A DNA stretch of 64,000 bases, taken from Ptiloglossa arizonensis (Eukaryota; Arthropoda; Insecta; Hymenoptera; Colletidae). The notes under the pieces are model-generated. The model had not been told where the DNA came from and did no database searches. It saw only the letters and a list, made by a program, of their open reading frames with translations. Made by a program: the position numbers and the translations under genes. This document shows, one piece after another, positions 24,610 through 36,119 of the stretch. The DNA lies in contig NW_027479300.1 in the NCBI RefSeq assembly GCF_051014685.1, positions 95,835 to 159,834 of the forward strand, in the 5' to 3' direction. Position 1 is the first letter of the stretch. Every line of letters begins with the position of its first letter.

Positions 24610-25079
24610 GTACGCATACCGTTGTAATCGGGCGAGTTTATACTTTCAGATGCAACAGAAATTTTGCGGATTGGTCAATCGGTTCGCGAGATATGGCAGT
24701 TTGGAGGTAAGAAACGCTTGAGAAACTCAACATTTTCGCAGTTCTGATGCTCGAAACGAATAACTAGAACGGGCTAGGGGAAAAGTACGCATACCGTTGT
24801 AATCGGGCGAGTTTCTACTTTCAGATGCAACAGAAACTTTGCGGATTGGTCAATCCGTTCGCGAGATATGGCAGTTTGGAGGTAAGAAACGCTTGAGAAA
24901 CTCAAAATTTTCGCAGTTCTGATGCTCGAAACGAATAACTAGAACGGACTAGGGGAAAAGAACGCAAACCGTTGTAATCGGGCGAGTTTCTACTTTCAGA
25001 TGCAACAGAAATTTTGCGGATTGGTCAATCCGTTCGCGAGATATGGTAGTTTGTAGGTAAGAAACGCTTGAGAAACTCA
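20884..25079. repeat. 12-monomer (2,098 bp) tandem duplication
   Basis: From about 20884 the sequence recurs at +2,098 (about 22982-25079). The length is 12 monomers minus two 1-nt deletions carried in each copy. The junction lies in the monomer at 22922, which begins as a GGTAG type and continues as an ACATTTT/GGCC type with the A-run deletion; the switch falls between monomer positions 28 and 62. Inside, the sequence from about 19949 also recurs at 21523 (+1,574, nine monomers), up to about 22807. Confidence 0.8.
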
Positions 25080-27294
25080 AAATTTTCGCAGTTCTGATGC
25101 TCGACAAGCATAACTAGAACGGTCTAGGGGAAAAGTACGCATACCGTTGTAATCGGGCGAGTTTCTACTTTCAGATGCAACAGAAATTTTGCGGATTGGT
25201 CAATCCGTTGGCGAGATATGGCAGTTTGTAGGTAAGAAACGCTTGAGAAACTCAACATTTTCGCAGTTCTGATGCTCGAAACGAATAACTAGAACGGCCT
25301 AGCGGAAAAGTACGCATACCGTTGTAATCGGGCGAGTTTCTACTTTCAGATGCAACAGAAATTTTGCGGATTGGTCAATCCGTTCGCGAGATATGGCAGT
25401 TTGGAGGTAAGAAACGCTTGAGAAACTCAAAATTTTCGCCGTTCTGATGCTCGAAACGAATAACTAGAACAGACCAGGGGAAAAGTACGCATACCGTTGT
25501 AATCGGGCGAGTTTCTACTTTCAGATGCAACAGAAATTTTGCGGATTGGTCAATCCGTTCGCGAGATATGGCAGTTTGTAGGTAAGAAACGCTTGAGAAA
25601 CTCAAAATTTTCGCAGTTCTGATGCTCGACAAGCATAACTAGGACGGTCTAGGGGAAAAGTACCCATACCGTTGTAATCGGGCGAGTTTCTACTTTCAGA
25701 TGCAACAGAAATTTTGCGGATTGGTCAATCCGTTCGCGAGATATGGCAGTTTGGAGGTAAGAAACGCTCCAGAAACTCAAAATTTTCGCACTTCTGATGC
25801 TCGAAACGAATAACTAGAACGGACTAGGGGAAAAGTACGCATACCGTTGCAATCGGGCGAGTTTCTACTTTCAGATGCAACAGAAATTTTGCGGATTGGT
25901 CAATCCATTCGCGAGATATGGCAGTTTGGAGGTAAGAAACGCTTGAAAAACTCAAAATTTTCGCAGTTCTGATGCTCGAAACGAATAACTAGAACGGACT
26001 AGGGGAAAAGTACGCATACCGTTGTAATCGGGCGAGTTTCTACTTTCAGATGCAACAGAAATTTTGCGGATTGGTCAATCCGTTCGCGAGATATGGCAGT
26101 TTGTAGGTAAGAAACGCTTGAGAAACTGAACATTTTCGCAGTTCTGATGCTCGAAACGAATAACTAGAACGGCCTAGGGGAAAAGTACGCATACCGTTGT
26201 AATCGGGCGAGTTTCTACTTTCAGATGCAACAGAAATTTTGCGGATTGGTCAATCCGTTCGCGCGATATGGTAGTTTGTAGGTAAGAAACGCTTGAGAAA
26301 CTCAAAATTTTCGCAGTTCTGATGCTCGACAAGCATAACTAGAACGGTCTAGGGGAAAAGTACGCATACCGTTGTAATCGGGCGAGTTTCTACTTTCAGA
26401 TGCAACAGAAATTTTGCGGATTGGTCAATCCGTTCGCGAGATATGGCAGTTTGGAAGTAAGAAACGCTTGAGAAACTCAAAATTTTCGCAGTTCTGATGC
26501 TCGACAAGCATAACTAGAACGGTCTAGGGGAAAAGTACGCATACCGTTGTAATCGGGCGAGTTTCTACTTTCAGATGCAACAGAAATTTTGCGGATTGGT
26601 CAATCCGTTCGCGAGATATGGCAGTTTGTAGGTAAGAAACGCTTGAGAAACTCAAAATTTTCGCAGTTCTGATGCTCGACAAGCATAACTAGGACGGTCT
26701 AGGGGAAAAGTACCCATACCGTTGTAATCGGGCGAGTTTCTACTTTCAGATGCAACAGAAATTTTGCGGATTGGTCAATCCGTTCGCGAGATATGGCAGT
26801 TTGGAGGTAAGAAACGCTCCAGAAACTCAAAATTTTCGCAGTTCTGATGCTCGAAACGAATAACTAGAACGGACTAGGGGAAAAGTACGCATACAGTTGT
26901 AATCGGGCGAGTTTCTACTTTCAGATGCAACAGAAATTTTGCGGATTGGTCAATCCGTTCGCGAGATATGGTAGTTTGTAGGTAAGAAACGCTTGAGAAA
27001 CTCAAAATTTTCGCAGTTCTGATGCTCGACAAGCATAACTAGAACGGTCTAGGGGAAAAGTACGCATACCGTTGTAATCGGGCGAGTTTCTACTTTCAGA
27101 TGGAACAGAAATTTTGCGGATTGGTCAATCCGTTCGCGAGATATGGCAGTTTGTAGGTAAGAAACGCTTGAGAAACTCAACATTTTCGCAGTTCTGATGC
27201 TCGAAACGAATAACTAGAACGGCCTAGGGGAAAAGTACGCATACCGTTGTAATCGGGCGAGTTTCTACTTTCAGATGCAACAGAAATTTTGCGG
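23621..27294. repeat. 24-monomer unit, copy 3 (21 monomers; offset 7,871 bp from 15750)
   Basis: This block repeats 15750-19423 in full order, including the GGCGTGTTTC monomer, GCTGGAAACG, TAGCGGAAAAG, TCGCCGTTC, GCACTTCTG, CCATTCGCGA, AAACTGAAC and ATGGAACAG. A difference I noticed is CACACAG near 19020 against CATACAG near 26891. The near identity over 3.7 kb, with a partly rearranged copy between, suggests a recent multi-kilobase amplification. Confidence 0.88.
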
Positions 27295-27469
27295 ATTGGT
27301 CAATCCGTTCGCGAGATATGGCAGTTTGTAGGTTAGAAACGCTTGAGAAACTCAACCTTTTCGCAGTTCTGATGCTCGAAACGAATAACTAGAACGGCCT
27401 AGGGGAAAAGTACGCATACCGTTGTAATAGGGCGAGTTTCTACTGACAGATGCATCAGAAATTTGGCGG
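27295..27469. repeat. Hybrid satellite monomer
   Basis: The left half (GGTTAGAAAC, CAACCTTTTC, GGCC) matches the monomer at 33595. The right half (TTGTAATAGGG, CTACTGACAG, GCATCAG, ATTTGGCGG) matches the next monomer, at 33770. Both halves are followed by the same block (27470 and 33945). The simplest reading is that one copy of the long unit lost one monomer length by recombination between two adjacent monomers, somewhere between positions 65 and 117. Confidence 0.7.
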
Positions 27470-29219
27470 ATTGGTCAATCCGTTCGCGAGATATGGCAGT
27501 TTGGAAGTAAGAAACGCTTGAGAAACTCAAAATTTTCGCAGTTCTGATGCTCGACAAGCATAACTAGAACGGTCTAGGGGAAAAGTACGCATACCGTTGT
27601 AATCGGGCGAGTTTCTACTTTCAGATGCAACAGAAATTTTGCGGATTGGTCAATGCGTTCGCGAGATATGGCAGTTTGGAGGTAAGCAACGCTTGAGAAA
27701 CCCAAAATTTTCGCAGTTCTCATGCTCGAAACGAATAACTACAACGGCCTAGGGGAAAAGTACGCATACCGCTGTAATCGGGCGAGTTTCTACTTTCAGA
27801 TGCAACAGAAATTTTGCGGATTGGTCAATCCGTTCGCGAGATATGGCAGTTTGGAGGTAAGAAACGCTCCAGAAACTCAAAATTTTCGCAGTTCTGATGC
27901 TCGAAACGAATAACTAGAACGGACTAGGGGAAAAGTACGCATACAGTTGTAATCGGGCGAGTTTCTACTTTCAGATGCAACAGAAATTTTGCGGATTGGT
28001 CAATCCGTTCGCGAGATATGGCAGTTTGGAAGTAAGAAACGCTTGAGAAACTCAAAATTTTCGCAGTTCTGATGCTCGAAACGAATAACTAGAACGGCCT
28101 AGGGGAAAAGAACGCATACCGTTGTAATCGGGCGAGTTTCTACTTTCAGATGCAACAGAAATTTTGCGGATTGGTCAATACGTTCGCGAGATATGGTAGT
28201 TTGTAGGTAAGAAACGCTTGAGAAACTCAAAATTTTCGCAGTTCTGATGCTCGACAAGCATACCTAGAACGGTCTAGGGGAAAAGTACGCATACCGTTGT
28301 AATCGGGCGAGTTTCTACTTTCAGATGCAACAGAAATTTTGCGGATTGGTCAATCCGTTCGCGAGATATGGCCGTTTGTAGGTAAGAAACGCTTGAGAAA
28401 CTCAACATTTTCGCAGTTCTGATGCTCGAAACGAATAACTAGAACAGCCTAGGGGAAAAGTACGCATACCGTTGTAATCGGGCGAGTTTCTACTTTCAGA
28501 TGCAACAGAAATTTTGCGGATTGGTCAATCCGTTCGCGAGATATGACAGTTTGGAGGTAAGCAACGCTTGAGAAACCCAAAATTTTCGCAGTTCTCATGC
28601 TCGAAACGAATAACTACAACGGCCTAGGGGAAAAGTACGCATACCGTTGTAATCGGGCGTGTTTCTACTTTCAGATGCAACAGAAATTTTGCGGATTTGT
28701 CAATCCGTTCGCGAGATATGGCAGTTTGGAGGTAAGAAACGCTTGAGAAACTCAAAATTTTCGCAGTTCTGATTCTCGACAAGCATAACTAGAACGGTCT
28801 AGGGGAAAAGTACGCATACCGTTGTAATCGGGCGACTTTCTACTTTCAGATGCAACAGAAATTTTGCGGATTGGTCAATCCGTTCGCGAGATATGGCAGT
28901 TTGGAGGTAAGCAACGCTTGAGAAACCCAAAATTTTCGCAGTTCTCATGCTCGAAACGAATAACTACAACGGCCTAGGGGAAAAGTACGCATACCGTTGT
29001 AATCGGGCGGGTTTCTACTTTCAGATGCAACAGAAATTTTGCGGATTGGTCAATCCGTTGGCGAGATATGGCAGTTTGTAGGTAAGAAACGCTTGAGAAA
29101 CTCAACATTTTCGCAGTTCTGATGCTCGAAACGAATAACTAGAACGGCCTAGGGGAAAAGTACGCATACCGTTGTAATCGGGCGAGTTTCTACTGTCAGA
29201 TGCAACAGAAATTTTGCGG
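27470..29219. repeat. 18-19-monomer higher-order unit, copy 1
   Basis: Marker order: GAAGTAAG with GACAAGC; CAATGCGTTC with TAAGCAACG, ACCCAAAA, CTCATGCTC and CTACAACGG; CTCCAG with CATACAG; GAAGTAAG with GAACG; CAATACGTTC; ATGGCCGTTT; ATGACAGTTT; ATTTGTC; then another TAAGCAACG monomer. The next copy is 3,150 bp downstream. A private change is GATTCTCGAC near 28771. The last monomer (29045) is of the ACATTTT/GGCC type, unlike the other two copies. Confidence 0.88.
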
Positions 29220-30619
29220 ATTGGTCAATCCGTTCGCGAGATATGGCAGTTTGGAGGTAAGAAACGCTTGAGAAACTCAAAATTTTCGCAGTTCTGATGC
29301 TCGAAACGAATAACTAGAACGGACCAGGGGAAAAGTACGCATACCGTTGTAATCGGGCGAGTTTCTACTTTCAGATGCAACAGAAATTTTGCGGATTGGT
29401 CAATCCGTTCGCGAGATATGGCAGTTTGGAGGTAAGAAACGCTTGAGAAACTCAAAATTTTCGCATTTCTGATGCTCGAAACGAATAACTAGAACGGACC
29501 AGGGGAAAAGTACGCATACCGTTGTAATCGGGCGAGTTTCTACTTTCAGATGCAACAGAAATTTTGCGGATTGGTCAATCCGTTCGCGCGATATGGTAGT
29601 TTGTAGGTAAGAAACGCTTGAGAAACTCAAAATTTTCGCAGTTCTGATGCTCGACAAGCATAACTAGAACGGTCTAGGGGAAAAGTACGCATACCGTTGT
29701 AATCGGGCGAGTTTCTACTTTCAGATGCAACAGAAATTTTGCGGATTGGTCAATCCGTTCGCGAGATATGGCAGTTTGGAAGTAAGAAACGCTTGAGAAA
29801 CTCAAAATTTTCGCAGTTCTGATGCTCGACAAGCATAACTAGAACGGTCTAGGGGAAAAGTACGCATACCGTTGTAATCGGGCGAGTTTCTACTTTCAGA
29901 TGCAACAGAAATTTTGCGGATTGGTCAATCCGTTCGCGAGATATGGCAGTTTGTAGGTAAGAAACGCTTGAGAAACTCAAAATTTTCGCAGTTCTGATGC
30001 TCGAAACGAATAACTAGAACGGACTAGGGGAAAAGTACGCATACAGTTGTAATCGGGCGAGTTTCTACTTTCAGATGCAACAGAAATTTTGCGGATTGGT
30101 CAATCCGTTCGCGAGATATGGCAGTTTGGAAGTAAGAAACGCTTGAGAAACTCAAAATATTCGCAGTTCTGATGCTCGACAAGCATAACTAGAACGGTCT
30201 AGGGGAAAAGTACGCATACCGTTGTAATCGGGCGAGTTTCTACTTTCAGATGCAACAGAAATTTTGCGGATTGGTCAATCCGTTCGCGAGATATGGCAGT
30301 TTGTAGGTAAGAAACGCTTGAGAAACTCAACATTTTCGCAGTTCTGATGCTCGAAACGAATAACTAGAACGGCCTAGGGGAAAAGTACGCATACCGTTGT
30401 CATCGGGCGAGATTCTACTTTCAGATGCAACAGAAATTTTGCGGGTTGGTCAATCCGTTCGCGAGATATGGCAGTTTGGAGGTAAGAAACGCTTGAGAAA
30501 CTCAAAATTTTCGCAGTTCTGATGCTCGAAACGAATAACTAGAACGGACCAGGGGAAAAGTACGCATACCGTTGTAATCGGTCGAGTTTCTACTTTCAGA
30601 TGCAACAGAAATTTTGCGG
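29220..30619. repeat. Interstitial monomers between unit copies 1 and 2
   Basis: Eight ordinary monomers. They include two successive GGACCAGG types, a CGCGCGATATGG type, three GAAGTAAG or CATACAG types, one with AAAATATTCG (about 30155) and one with GTTGTCATCGG/GAGATTCTAC (about 30400). The AAAATATTCG and GTTGTCATCGG markers return at about 33130 and 33373, so this stretch is a partial, rearranged counterpart of 32545-33594. Confidence 0.75.
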
Positions 30620-32894
30620 ATTGGTCAATCCGTTCGCGAGATATGGCAGTTTGGAAGTAAGAAACGCTTGAGAAACTCAAAATTTTCGCAGTTCTGATGC
30701 TCGACAAGCATAACTAGAACGGTCTAGGGGAAAAGTACGCATACCGTTGTAATCGGGCGAGTTTCTACTTTCAGATGCAACAGAAATTTTGCGGATTGGT
30801 CAATGCGTTCGCGAGATATGGCAGTTTGGAGGTAAGCAACGCTTGAGAAACCCAAAATTTTCGCAGTTCTCATGCTCGAAACGAATAACTACAACGGCCT
30901 AGGGGAAAAGTACGCATACCGTTGTAATCGGGCGAGTTTCTACTTTCAGATGCAACAGAAATTTTGCGGATTGGTCAATCCGTTCGCGAGATATGGCAGT
31001 TTGGAGGTAAGAAACGCTCCAGAAACTCAAAATTTTCGCAGTTCTGATGCTCGAAACGAATAACTAGAACGGACTAGGGGAAAAGTACGCATACAGTTGT
31101 AATCGGGCGAGTTTCTACTTTCAGATGCAACAGAAATTTTGCGGATTGGTCAATCCGTTCGCGAGATATGGCAGTTTGGAAGTAAGAAACGCTTGAGAAA
31201 CTCAAAATTTTCGCAGTTCTGATGCTCGAAACGAATAACTAGAACGGCCTAGGGGAAAAGAACGCATACCGTTGTAATCGGGCGAGTTTCTACTTTCAGA
31301 TGCAACAGAAATTTTGCGGATTGGTCAATACGTTCGCGAGATATGGTAGTTTGTAGGTAAGAAACGCTTGAGAAACTCAAAATTTTCGCAGTTCTGATGC
31401 TCGACAAGCATACCTAGAACGGTCTAGGGGAAAAGTACGCATACCGTTGTAATCGGGCGAGTTTCTACTTTCAGATGCAACAGAAATTTTGCGGATTGGT
31501 CAATCCGTTCGCGAGATATGGCCGTTTGTAGGTAAGAAACGCTTGAGAAACTCAACATTTTCGCAGTTCTGATGCTCGAAACGAATAACTAGAACAGCCT
31601 AGGGGAAAAGTACGCATACCGTTGTAATCGGGCGAGTTTCTACTTTCAGATGCAACAGAAATTTTGCGGATTGGTCAATCCGTTCGCGAGATATGACAGT
31701 TTGGAGGTAAGCAACGCTTGAGAAACCCAAAATTTTCGCAGTTCTCATGCTCGAAACGAATAACTACAACGGCCTAGGGGAAAAGTACGCATACCGTTGT
31801 AATCGGGCGTGTTTCTACTTTCAGATGCAACAGAAATTTTGCGGATTTGTCAATCCGTTCGCGAGATATGGCAGTTTGGAGGTAAGAAACGCTTGAGAAA
31901 CTCAAAATTTTCGCAGTTCTGATGCTCGACAAGCATAACTAGAACGGTCTAGGGGAAAAGTACGCATACCGTTGTAATCGGGCGACTTTCTACTTTCAGA
32001 TGCAACAGAAATTTTGCGGATTGGTCAATCCGTTCGCGAGATATGGCAGTTTGGAGGTAAGCAACGCTTGAGAAACCCAAAATTTTCGCAGTTCTCATGC
32101 TCGAAACGAATAACTACAACGGCCTAGGGGAAAAGTACGCATACCGTTGTAATCGGGCGAGTTTCTACTTTCAGATGCAACAGAAATTTTGCGGATTGGT
32201 CAATCCGTTGGCGAGATATGGCAGTTTGTAGGTAAGAAACGCTTGAGAAACTCAAAATTTTCGCAGTTCTGATGCTCGAAACGAATAACTAGAACGGACC
32301 AGGGGAAAAGTACGCATACCGTTGTAATCGGGCGAGTTTCTACTTTCAGATGCAACAGAAATTTTGCGGATTGGTCAATCCGTTCGCGAGATATGGTAGT
32401 TTGTAGGTAAGAAACGCTTGAGAAACTCAAAATTTTCGCAGTTCTGATGCTCGACAAGCATAACTAGAACGGTCTAGGGGAAAAGTACGCATACCGTTGT
32501 AATCGGGCGAGTTTCTACTTTCAGATGCAACAGAAATTTTGCGGATTGGTCAATCCGTTCGCGAGATATGGCAGTTTGGAGGTAAGAAACGCTTGAGAAA
32601 CTCAAAATTTTCGCAGTTCTGATGCTCGAAACGAATAACTAGAACGGACCAGGGGAAAAGTACGCATACCGTTGTAATCGGGCGAGTTTCTACTTTCAGA
32701 TGCAACAGAAATTTTGCGGATTGGTCAATCCGTTCGCGAGATATGGCAGTTTGTAGGTAAGAAACGCTTGAGAAACTCAAAATTTTCGCAGTTCTGATGC
32801 TCGAAACGAATAACTAGAACGGACTAGGGGAAAAGTACGCATACAGTTGTAATCGGGCGAGTTTCTACTTTCAGATGCAACAGAAATTTTGCGG
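30620..32894. repeat. 18-19-monomer higher-order unit, copy 2
   Basis: The same marker order as at 27470, offset 3,150 bp, and offset 3,325 bp from copy 3. From 32195 it continues TTGGCGA with GGACCAGG, then GGTAG with GACAAGC, then GGACCAGG, identical in order to copy 3 but not copy 1. So copies 2 and 3 share a longer homologous stretch and are closer relatives. Confidence 0.88.
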
Positions 32895-33944
32895 ATTGGT
32901 CAATCCGTTCGCGAGATATGGCAGTTTGGAAGTAAGAAACGCTTGAGAAACTCAAAATTTTCGCAGTTCTGATGCTCGAAACGAATAACTAGAACGGACT
33001 AGGGGAAAAGTACGCATACAGTTGTAATCGGGCGAGTTTCTACTTTCAGATGCAACAGAAATTTTGCGGATTGGTCAATCCGTTCGCGAGATATGGTAGT
33101 TTGTAGGTAAGAAACGCTTGAGAAACTCAAAATATTCGCAGTTCTGATGCTCGACAAGCATAACTAGAACGGTCTAGGGGAAAAGTACGCATACCGTTGT
33201 AATCGGGCGAGTTTCTACTTTCAGATGCAACAGAAATTTTGCGGATTGGTCAATCCGTTCGCGAGATATGGCAGTTTGTAGGTAAGAAACGCTTGAGAAA
33301 CTCAACATTTTCGCAGTTCTGATGCTCGAAACGAATAACTAGAACGGCCTAGGGGAAAAGTACGCATACCGTTGTCATCGGGCGAGATTCTACTTTCAGA
33401 TGCAACAGAAATTTTGCGGGTTGGTCAATCCGTTCGCGAGATATGGCAGTTTGGAGGTAAGAAACGCTTGAGAAACTCAAAATTTTCGCAGTTCTGATGC
33501 TCGAAACGAATAACTAGAACGGACCAGGGGAAAAGTACGCATACCGTTGTAATCGGTCGAGTTTCTACTTTCAGATGCAACAGAAATTTTGCGGATTGGT
33601 CAATCCGTTCGCGAGATATGGCAGTTTGTAGGTTAGAAACGCTTGAGAAACTCAACCTTTTCGCAGTTCTGATGCTCGAAACGAATAACTAGAACGGCCT
33701 AGGGGAAAAGTATGCATACCATTGTAATCGGGCGAGTTTCTACTTTCAGATGCAACAGAAATTTTGCGGATTGGTCAATCCGTTCGCGAGATATGGCAGT
33801 TTGGAAGTATGAAACACTTGAGAAACACAAAATTTTCGCAGTTCTGATGCTCGAAACGAATAACTAGAGCGGCCTAGGGGAAAAGTACGCATACCGTTGT
33901 AATAGGGCGAGTTTCTACTGACAGATGCATCAGAAATTTGGCGG
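32895..33944. repeat. Interstitial monomers before unit copy 3
   Basis: Six monomers with CATACAG, AAAATATTCG, GTTGTCATCGG, GCGGGTTGG with CGGTCGAG, GGTTAGAAAC with TATGCATACCATTG, and GAAGTATGAAACAC. The last three form a marker block (about 33420-33894) that reappears at 41991 and 45316, and in part at 36420, 49689, 52314 and 56339. Confidence 0.8.
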
Positions 33945-36119
33945 ATTGGTCAATCCGTTCGCGAGATATGGCAGTTTGGAAGTAAGAAACGCTTGAGAAA
34001 CTCAAAATTTTCGCAGTTCTGATGCTCGACAAGCATAACTAGAACGGTCTAGGGGAAAAGTACGCATACCGTTGTAATCGGGCGAGTTTCTACTTTCAGA
34101 TGCAACAGAAATTTTGCGGATTGGTCAATGCGTTCGCGAGATATGGCAGTTTGGAGGTAAGCAACGCTTGAGAAACCCAAAATTTTCGCAGTTCTCATGC
34201 TCGAAACGAATAACTACAACGGCCTAGGGGAAAAGTACGCATACCGTTGTAATCGGGCGAGTTTCTACTTTCAGATGCAACAGAAATTTTGCGGATTGGT
34301 CAATCCGTTCGCGAGATATGGCAGTTTGGAGGTAAGAAACGCTCCAGAAACTCAAAATTTTCGCAGTTCTGATGCTCGAAACGAATAACTAGAACGGACT
34401 AGGGGAAAAGTACGCATACAGTTGTAATCGGGCGAGTTTCTACTTTCAGATGCAACAGAAATTTTGCGGATTGGTCAATCCGTTCGCGAGATATGGCAGT
34501 TTGGAAGTAAGAAACGCTTGAGAAACTCAAAATTTTCGCAGTTCTGATGCTCGAAACGAATAACTAGAACGGCCTAGGGGAAAAGAACGCATACCGTTGT
34601 AATCGGGCGAGTTTCTACTTTCAGATGCAACAGAAATTTTGCGGATTGGTCAATACGTTCGCGAGATATGGTAGTTTGTAGGTAAGAAACGCTTGAGAAA
34701 CTCAAAATTTTCGCAGTTCTGATGCTCGACAAGCATACCTAGAACGGTCTAGGGGAAAAGTACGCATACCGTTGTAATCGGGCGAGTTTCTACTTTCAGA
34801 TGCAACAGAAATTTTGCGGATTGGTCAATCCGTTCGCGAGATATGGCCGTTTGTAGGTAAGAAACGCTTGAGAAACTCAACATTTTCGCAGTTCTGATGC
34901 TCGAAACGAATAACTAGAACAGCCTAGGGGAAAAGTACGCATACCGTTGTAATCGGGCGAGTTTCTACTTTCAGATGCAACAGAAATTTTGCGGATTGGT
35001 CAATCCGTTCGCGAGATATGACAGTTTGGAGGTAAGCAACGCTTGAGAAACCCAAAATTTTCGCAGTTCTCATGCTCGAAACGAATAACTACAACGGCCT
35101 AGGGGAAAAGTACGCATACCGTTGTAATCGGGCGTGTTTCTACTTTCAGATGCAACAGAAATTTTGCGGATTTGTCAATCCGTTCGCGAGATATGGCAGT
35201 TTGGAGGTAAGAAACGCTTGAGAAACTCAAAATTTTCGCAGTTCTGATGCTCGACAAGCATAACTAGAACGGTCTAGGGGAAAAGTACGCATCCCGTTGT
35301 AATCGGGCGACTTTCTACTTTCAGATGCAACAGAAATTTTGCGGATTGGTCAATCCGTTCGCGAGATATGGCAGTTTGGAGGTAAGCAACGCTTGAGAAA
35401 CCCAAAATTTTCGCAGTTCTCATGCTCGAAACGAATAACTACAACGGCCTAGGGGAAAAGTACGCATACCGTTGTAATCGGGCGAGTTTCTACTTTCAGA
35501 TGCAACAGAAATTTTGCGGATTGGTCAATCCGTTGGCGAGATATGGCAGTTTGTAGGTAAGAAACGCTTGAGAAACTCAAAATTTTCGCAGTTCTGATGC
35601 TCGAAACGAATAACTAGAACGGACCAGGGGAAAAGTACGCATACCGTTGTAATCGGGCGAGTTTCTACTTTCAGATGCAACAGAAATTTTGCGGATTGGT
35701 CAATCCGTTCGCGAGATATGGTAGTTTGTAGGTAAGAAACGCTTGAGAAACTCAAAATTTTCGCAGTTCTGATGCTCGACAAGCATAACTAGAACGGTCT
35801 AGGGGAAAAGTACGCATACCGTTGTAATCGGGCGAGTTTCTACTTTCAGATGCAACAGAAATTTTGCGGATTGGTCAATCCGTTCGCGAGATATGGCAGT
35901 TTGGAGGTAAGAAACGCTTGAGAAACTCAAAATTTTCGCAGTTCTGATGCTCGAAACGAATAACTAGAACGGACCAGGGGAAAAGTACGCATACCGTTGT
36001 AATCGGGCGAGTTTCTACTTTCAGATGCAACAGAAATTTTGCGGATTGGTCAATCCGTTCGCGAGATATGGCAGTTTGTAGGTAAGAAACGCTTGAGAAA
36101 CTCAAAATTTTCGCAGTTC
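33945..36119. repeat. 18-19-monomer higher-order unit, copy 3
   Basis: It matches 30620-32794 at +3,325. A private difference is CATCCCG near 35293, where the other copies have CATACCG. The match ends in the monomer at 36045, which changes to GACAAGC with TAGGACGG instead of GAAACGA with CATACAG. Confidence 0.88.

Noticed and set aside
27722..27913. Plus-strand reading frames of 62-69 codons (also at 30872, 34197, 48137, 54087, 57291, 61436)
   Set aside because: These are monomer by-products opened by single variants such as CTACAACGG, CTGGAACGG or CCAGATCGG that remove a TAG. They recur identically with the repeat unit and have no resemblance to a known protein family that I can see.
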